Source: Brucellaceae bacterium (GTDB taxonomy: Bacteria > Pseudomonadota > Alphaproteobacteria > Rhizobiales > Rhizobiaceae). Taken from it: DNA of 64,000 bases. The position numbers were made by a program, and so were the translations under genes. A model generated the notes under the pieces. The model was not told where the DNA came from, made no database searches, and saw only the letters and a program-made list of their open reading frames with translations. This document shows, in pieces, positions 60,101-64,000 of the stretch. The stretch's first letter is position 1. The number at the start of each line of letters is the position of its first letter. The stretch lies in contig JACKJV010000005.1 in NCBI GenBank assembly GCA_020637775.1, positions 1-64,000 on the forward strand, written 5' to 3'.

Positions 60101-61824
60101 CGGGCCAGCGCCGTATCCTGTCCGCCGTGACCATCGTCGACGGCATAGGCAAACAGGGCCGTATCGAGCGGCGCGCCGGACGCGTTCACGGTAATCGTCT
60201 GGCCGTCGAAACCGACATCCGCTCCCGCCAGGGCCGTCACCGAGACGATGCCGAGCGGGTCGAGATCGGGATCCCGGTCGTTCTGCAGCAACTGGTCAAT
60301 ATCGATCACGAACGACTGATCACGCGATTCGAAGCGGTCATCGATGGCCCAGGGCGCACCATTCGTGCCATCGAGATGCAAGACCATGTCGTCGAAGACA
60401 ACACGCTCCACCGCGTGAAGCGTATCGGTTCCCAGATCACCGTCGCCGGCCTGAAGATCCTCGATCACGAAATTGTCGCCGGCCGGCGTCACCCGGAAAT
60501 CCGTGGACTGTCCCGCGTAAAACGCGAAGTCGATCCCCTCGCCGCCTTCAATCGAGTCGTCGCCGGGGCCACCGGTCAGCACATCGGGCTCCCGCCCGCC
60601 TGTCAAACTGTCATTTCCCGGACCGCCATCCAGCGCAACCGGTCCGCCATCGCCGGCTGTCAGCGTATCATTGCCCAGGCCGCCGATCACCGCTTCGACA
60701 TTCAGCGCGGCCGCATCGGCCTGAACATCCTCGCTGGTGACAAACCACAGGACGTCGGAACCTGGCCCGCCATCCATGGGCGCGGAATCATCCACGCTGA
60801 GCAGTATGTCGTCGCCGCCAAGGGCATACAGGGCCGCTCCCTCGTAGACCCCCATCAGGATGTCGCGGCCTTCCGTTCCGTTCAGCGTTTCGCCCGGCGC
60901 GAGCGTTATCGCCTTCGTATCGAACCGCAAATCGGGGGTGCCGATATCGACGAGGCCGAGACGCCCGCTTTCGCCGCTGCCCAGCATGAACTGAACCCAT
61001 GCGCGGATGTCCGTGCCATAGGTGTCGATGGGCGGATCGGACTCCATCACGGGCATGGTCAGGTCGATCGACACGAGGTCGATTTCGGCAAGCGATTTCA
61101 AATGTTGCGCCGGCACACCATTGGCATCGGGGACAAGCGTGACGGCGACGACATCGGCAAATGCCGGGTCATCCTGGTCGAAGACGCCATCCCCGTTGGC
61201 ATCGAGGCTGGCTAGCGCATCGAGCGAGGAGCGGAAGTCACGCCCGGCAAAGGCCGGTGAAAGCAGTTCCTGCAACCCCTCGATCTGCCCGTCATGATCC
61301 AGGTCGACCGCCAGGGCATGGTCGCCGGGACCGAGCCAGACATAGGTATCGGTGGGGCCCGTATTGGTGATGTCGGTATATGCGAATGGCCCCAGCGCCA
61401 GATCCTGTCCATCGAGGCGAAAGACGAGCGGATCGAATTTCTTCATCTGCTTCTGGGCAGAGGCCGTCATCGTTGAAATGAGGATGTCGATGGCCTCAAG
61501 CGGGTCCTTGGGCGGCACGAAATTGAGGCCGATCGCCTTGGATGTCTCCTGCACCGCCTTGCCGACCGCCGCTTCCACGGCAGCTTTCCTGGCATTGTCC
61601 CAATAGGCATAGTTTCCAAAGGATTCCTTGGCATTGTTGCCGATCTTCTGGATCGAATCGACGATGGTCTTGAGCGCCTTCTTCGTCTCGCGATCCGCGG
61701 GGCTTTGCGTATCGACATGCCACCACGGAGAATCGGGCGCCTGCCCGTCGCCCAGCGCATCCCGGGTTCCTTCCCTCGGAAACACATCACCTGACGGCGG
61801 ATCGACCAAATTCCTGGCGGCCAT
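57187..61824 (-). CDS. Giant kexin-like S8 protease with RTX repeats, P-domain and DUF4214 module
   Basis: 1,545 residues; ATG at 61824 preceded by GGGAGG. In order: an N-terminal region with EF-hand-like loops (DLDHDGQIEG, DANGDGVFDQDD), RTX patches (about residues 355-460), an Ig-like segment, and a subtilisin/kexin catalytic domain (about 585-870). His644 (AHGVAV) and Ser826 (GTSLAAP) are intact, but the position of the catalytic Asp reads Glu615 (IAINEV instead of VxxxDxG). A P-domain (about 930-1035, SPSGTTALIN, FWGEDGEGTWTL) follows, then RTX (about 1105-1135), a cadherin-like domain (about 1230-1315) and a DUF4214 module (about 1400-1545). No signal peptide: type I secretion likely. 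The C-terminus matches that of the RTX/vWA protein at 987. Confidence 0.92.
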   Translation of the reverse strand: MAARNLVDPPSGDVFPREGTRDALGDGQAPDSPWWHVDTQSPADRETKKALKTIVDSIQKIGNNAKESFGNYAYWDNARKAAVEAAVGKAVQETSKAIGLNFVPPKDPLEAIDILISTMTASAQKQMKKFDPLVFRLDGQDLALGPFAYTDITNTGPTDTYVWLGPGDHALAVDLDHDGQIEGLQELLSPAFAGRDFRSSLDALASLDANGDGVFDQDDPAFADVVAVTLVPDANGVPAQHLKSLAEIDLVSIDLTMPVMESDPPIDTYGTDIRAWVQFMLGSGESGRLGLVDIGTPDLRFDTKAITLAPGETLNGTEGRDILMGVYEGAALYALGGDDILLSVDDSAPMDGGPGSDVLWFVTSEDVQADAAALNVEAVIGGLGNDTLTAGDGGPVALDGGPGNDSLTGGREPDVLTGGPGDDSIEGGEGIDFAFYAGQSTDFRVTPAGDNFVIEDLQAGDGDLGTDTLHAVERVVFDDMVLHLDGTNGAPWAIDDRFESRDQSFVIDIDQLLQNDRDPDLDPLGIVSVTALAGADVGFDGQTITVNASGAPLDTALFAYAVDDGHGGQDTALARIDFNILPDDSLFDTQWQLESVNVASVWPDYTGAGIHIAINEVNAFPTDHPDISAARIANAGTTAGTDAHGVAVTALALGARANGGIVGTAYDARYSVWYQGDIFLDPGHDFFTNWRTDPAAADVRIVNNSWSLPELFYGGLFGDERIRLAGMIDFAENARDGLGGIVVFAAGNASDEERRADHKLMTNDRHAIAVGAVDYSGQAEGSVPGTCVLVVAPGEDVTTADALGDAGYFDAADVLGSDYGTLTGTSLAAPVVSGVIALMLQANPGLGARDVQQILAYSASWNDRLDERWQWNGAGDWNGGALHTSDQYGFGLVDARAAVRLAETWDRQSTYANLSTQDLGKPAAPVSIAGGEAVASTIVAPAGGLVIEHVELTFDSSFLALTSQVTISLTSPSGTTALINPLAPIQQTRDYPAGWTFSSNEFWGEDGEGTWTLSVEHFGSQWDSATIDWSLELFGRPENGDDIYIYTDEFGLFDPLAETGRFTLSDSGGTDTINAAAVTTDTGIDLVAGSGSFIAGQVLTIDPGTAIENAWGGDGDDVIAGNALGNRLGGGRGNDLLAGREGRDVFVFRPGDGADLIADFEIGQDLLDLTAFDASHAASAIANARAGSVIIDFGAGDVLVLDGLDPSGFGLEDVLLAPGPPSDIVNVLPLTIEENAAAGTLLTTFLAVDPNIADTHVFSLVDDAGGRFVIDGNALKVAPGASIDYEAATVHMIRVAAVDNTGLRFEKDFGVAVTDLSGLVIMGTPEPDNLQGTPEDDTIYALGSDDLVFETTGPDVIDGADGHDTVVYGGSRADYAQDLQADGSILVDKPDGSTDTLISIERIDLLDGDYVYDIGSDNLGFGYRIYQASFGRTPDEGGVRFWIDVLDILDSWGYSTYAKQQYVASEFIGSDEFQALYGANPSNYDYIDAMYQNVLYRLPDQEGYDFWVGGMEAGRTREDILIAFTECDENFNNNIANIDDGVWVL

Positions 61825-62289
61825 TTCTTCATCCTCCCAACGCAGCCAGCAGCGGGATTTTCCGAACGGCCTCACGCCCCCGGTCCGGTGTCTCTCCGCG
61901 ACGCCGGCAATCGGCCGGCGCGCAATGGCGCTGTTGAAAGGAGAGGCATTTCGCGGCCGGCCGGCATTGACTGTCGTCAATCGGGGCTGCGAATTGATGC
62001 GAGGACAGCGATTGCATCCTGTCCTGGGGGCAGCTTTCCGCTTCCATGAAAACGGTCGCGAAAAAGCGGAACCACGGAACCGTGGAGGCTGAACGCAAGA
62101 GGCGTTTGCAGCTCTGTTGCCTCGTGAAGCTTCCGGCCTGGATGCCGGCTGGTGTTCACCGCGACTTGATCAGCGAAATGGCCAGTTGAAGCAACCGCAA
62201 AGCGGCTGCCCGTCCCGCGCATTTCGATATTCCAGGCGTATCAAAAGGGAATTTTCCAGCCGGAAAAGTTCAGATTGTCCGATTGTTTT
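61825..62289. other. Long leader/intergenic region before the S8 protease gene
   Basis: 465 bases between the protease start and tRNA-Lys with no convincing gene. It holds the inverted repeat at 61966-61981 listed separately and, after the tRNA, a weak hairpin (TTTTCC/GGAAAA near 62251-62266). Short open frames here lack ribosome sites and coding character. Confidence 0.6.
61966..61981. promoter_or_regulatory. Inverted repeat ATTGAC-N4-GTCAAT upstream of the S8 protease gene
   Basis: A perfect 6-4-6 palindrome about 142 bases before the start codon. The same arms and spacer length occur at 9188-9205 before the RTX/vWA gene, and I did not notice it elsewhere in the window. Candidate shared operator. 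Confidence 0.5.
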
Positions 62290-62365
62290 TGGTGAGCGCG
62301 CAGGGGTTCGAACCCTGGACCTACTGATTAAAAGTCAGTTGCTCTACCAGCTGAGCTACGCGCTC
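62290..62365 (-). tRNA. tRNA-Lys (anticodon UUU)
   Basis: 76 bases with encoded CCA. The acceptor stem GAGCGCG/CGCGCTC, D-loop AGCTCAGCTGGTAGAGC, anticodon loop CTTTTAA and T-arm GGTTCGAACC all pair as expected. A good promoter lies 39 bases upstream. Confidence 0.98.
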
Positions 62366-62403
62366 CCGCCGGACGGCCAAAGCGGCGCCGCGAAAGTGGG
62401 CGG

Positions 62404-62432
62404 ACCATATTCAGGGCCTGCCGACCGGTCAA
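62404..62432 (-). promoter_or_regulatory. Sigma-70-type promoter of tRNA-Lys
   Basis: On the minus strand, TTGACC (62427-62432) and TATGGT (62404-62409) are separated by exactly 17 bases. The -10 box ends 39 bases before the tRNA 5' end, suitable for a short leader. Confidence 0.75.
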
Positions 62433-62492
62433 CACCAAAATCCCGTTTTTGCCCGGGAATCAGGCCTTTCTTCCGCCATTTTCATTGCCGGT

Positions 62493-63314
62493 CTATTTCG
62501 CATAGGCCGCGATGAGCTGACGGACCCGCGCATCGCGTTCACGTGCGCTATCGCCACCCATCACGACCACGATGAAGTGCTTGCCCCGCCGTGTGACCGA
62601 TGTGACGATGTTGAATCCGGAGGCGCGGATATAGCCTGTCTTGATCCCGTCCACGCCGGGATCACCCAGAAGGCGATTGTGACCACGTATGGTGCGGCCG
62701 TTATAGGTGAATTCCTTCAGGTCGAAATAATGGAAATATTGCGGAAACCGCTTGCGCAGCAGGATGCCGAGGCGCGCCATGTCGCGCGCCGTTGTCATCT
62801 GTGCCTGGTCTGGCAGTCCCGAGGCATTGCGGAAACGGGTGCGGCTGAGCCCGAGCGACCGGGCCCTTTGCGTCATCAGGTCGCCGAACCGGCTTTCCGA
62901 CCCGGCAATCAGTTCCCCGACCGCCGCAGCGACATCATTGGCCGACTTGACCGCCAGGGCGCGGATCGCCGTGTCCACCGGCAATTGCTCGCCGGCACGC
63001 ACGCCGAGCTTGGAGGGCGGACGCCGGGCGGCAGTGGCGGATACCGGTATCGTGCCGTCGCGGGCGATCCTGCCCTGCTCGATGGCTTCGAAAAGCATGA
63101 AAAGCGTCATCATCTTTGTCAGCGAAGCGGGAAAACGCGCCGCATCGGCGTTTTCCGCATGAATTTCAGCGCCGGTGTCGGCATCGACAACGAGCGCGGA
63201 ATATCGCCCCGACAGCGGTGCGAGTTCCACCACGTCAACGCTCTGGCAGGCCGACAACACCATTGTCATCAGCAGGGCCAGGACTACCGGCACGCGCCGC
63301 GCACTGTTCAGCAT
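62493..63314 (-). CDS. Lipoprotein D-alanyl-D-alanine carboxypeptidase (peptidase S11)
   Basis: 273 residues. Penicillin-binding-protein motifs are complete: SLTK (Ser64, Lys67), SAN (124-126) and KTG (225-227). It trims the terminal D-Ala of peptidoglycan stem peptides in the periplasm. The start at 63314 gives a signal sequence ending in a lipobox (LSAC, Cys23), so it is probably lipid-anchored, unlike the usual DacA forms with a C-terminal amphipathic helix. The short C-terminus fits this. Frame extension upstream to 63410 is rejected. Confidence 0.92.
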   Translation of the reverse strand: MLNSARRVPVVLALLMTMVLSACQSVDVVELAPLSGRYSALVVDADTGAEIHAENADAARFPASLTKMMTLFMLFEAIEQGRIARDGTIPVSATAARRPPSKLGVRAGEQLPVDTAIRALAVKSANDVAAAVGELIAGSESRFGDLMTQRARSLGLSRTRFRNASGLPDQAQMTTARDMARLGILLRKRFPQYFHYFDLKEFTYNGRTIRGHNRLLGDPGVDGIKTGYIRASGFNIVTSVTRRGKHFIVVVMGGDSARERDARVRQLIAAYAK

Positions 63315-63415
63315 GTTCTGCAAGGGCTCCCCCAAAGGTACCCGGTTCGACTGTCCGCTCCAGCCCCCGGAGCCTTTCAAAACCCTATCTGCAGTCCGCC
63401 TGCGCTTCAAGGCAT

Positions 63416-64000
63416 CTACCAGCCGCCGCCACCGCCGCCACCGCCGCCGCCACCTGAAAAACCGCCACCGCCTGAAAAACCCGAACCGGAGGATTTCGGG
63501 GCGGGCATCGAGGCGGCAAGGCTGCTCTCCAGACCGGACGTGACGCCGCCAATGGATTCGGAAAAGCGATCAGCGCTGAACGCGTGGCCGCCGTACCAGT
63601 TCGGACCGTGGTATCCCACGGCGGCAGCCGTACCGGCGGCCGCAGCCGACATGAGCCAGGCCTGAAAGGCGCTCGTCCAGGGTTTCTCCAGCCGCAAGGC
63701 GACCGCATAGGGGAGCAAGCCCTCGTAGTGCTCGGGCGACATGGACGGCGCACCCTTGAGGTTCATGCGATCGGCCTCGGCGAGGCGGATATAGGTCTTC
63801 AGCCCTTCGATGCCGTCCATCATCCGGCGCCCGAGTGGTGTGGGTGCGCCCATCAGCACATAGAAGACGCCATTGAGCACGGCGAGCGCCAGCAAGCCGC
63901 CGCCGAGAAGCGGTAGCCGGTCTTCCAGGATGGTCGAGAGGATTCCGCCCCCCATGGAAGTCAACATCAGGAGAATGAGGCCAGAGGCAAGCACCGCGTT
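63416..64000 (-). CDS. C-terminal part of DUF2207 family membrane protein
   Basis: 195 codons open to the right edge; the N-terminus is outside. Two hydrophobic segments at the visible start (LLALAVLNGVFYVLMG) are followed by a soluble region (GLKTYIRLAEADRMN, HYEGLLPYAVALRLEKPW) and a glycine-rich tail ending in Trp. This is the usual end of DUF2207 proteins (YciQ-like), whose role is unknown. The glycine tract is encoded by repeated GGC/GGT codons. Confidence 0.85.
   Translation of the reverse strand, partial: NAVLASGLILLMLTSMGGGILSTILEDRLPLLGGGLLALAVLNGVFYVLMGAPTPLGRRMMDGIEGLKTYIRLAEADRMNLKGAPSMSPEHYEGLLPYAVALRLEKPWTSAFQAWLMSAAAAGTAAAVGYHGPNWYGGHAFSADRFSESIGGVTSGLESSLAASMPAPKSSGSGFSGGGGFSGGGGGGGGGGGW

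Noticed and set aside
63416..63480. Unusual GGC-repeat tract as a microsatellite
   Set aside because: It encodes the glycine-rich tail that DUF2207 proteins normally carry; ordinary for the family.

Overview
The window is GC-rich chromosomal DNA of an alphaproteobacterium, most likely of the order Hyphomicrobiales (Rhizobiales). The evidence is the long collinear housekeeping block rpsB-tsf-pyrH-frr-uppS-cdsA-rseP-bamA-lpxD-fabZ-lpxA-lpxI-lpxB, the use of LpxI rather than LpxH, the lexA-comEC-gltX-gltA neighbourhood, the alphaproteobacterial LexA operator GAAC-N7-GAAC, and a rhizobial-type 44-base repeat between sdhE and mfd. Genus cannot be decided from the sequence.

Layout. 1-9205 is an accessory secretion region on the minus strand: a giant RTX/von Willebrand A protein built from tandem repeats of about 380 residues, followed by the first 277 codons of a serralysin-type metalloprotease that runs off the left edge. 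9262-11932 holds a small lipid-type cluster: a DUF374 acyltransferase, an acyl carrier protein, a KAS-II-like ketoacyl synthase and a DUF423 membrane protein. 11949-16642 is an M20 amidohydrolase and mfd; both are shredded by frameshifts, but only between about 12.65 and 14.8 kb. 16715-31355 carries repeats, then sdhE, recG, a DUF502 protein, glmS, glmU, an EamA transporter, ccdA, secG, tpiA, a PpiD-like chaperone, trpD, trpC and moaC. 31360-39870 continues with moeA, lexA, an FTR1-type iron permease, comEC, gltX and gltA. 39947-53161 is the translation, envelope and lipid A super-operon on the minus strand. 53335-57133 has a flavin reductase and nitroreductase pair, an unrecognised exported protein and a TadG-like pilus protein. 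57187-61824 is a second giant secreted protein, a kexin-like S8 protease with RTX repeats. The right end has tRNA-Lys with a clear promoter, a lipoprotein DD-carboxypeptidase and the C-terminal part of a DUF2207 membrane protein.

How parts fit together. The core genes serve peptidoglycan and LPS precursor supply (glmS, glmU, uppS, lpx genes, fabZ), outer-membrane assembly (bamA, PpiD-like), envelope stress proteolysis (rseP), translation (rpsB, tsf, frr, gltX) and central metabolism (gltA, tpiA, trpD/C). The accessory genes at both ends look like cargo of one secretion programme: two very large RTX proteins about 50 kb apart end in nearly the same DUF4214 module, and both genes have the same inverted repeat (ATTGAC-N4-GTCAAT) upstream. 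No type I secretion transporter is present in the window.

Quality caution. Two tracts (about 2585-2920 and 12650-14800) contain many frameshifts within otherwise well-conserved reading frames. The second crosses a gene border and also alters near-invariant residues of Mfd, so sequence or assembly error is more likely than gene decay.
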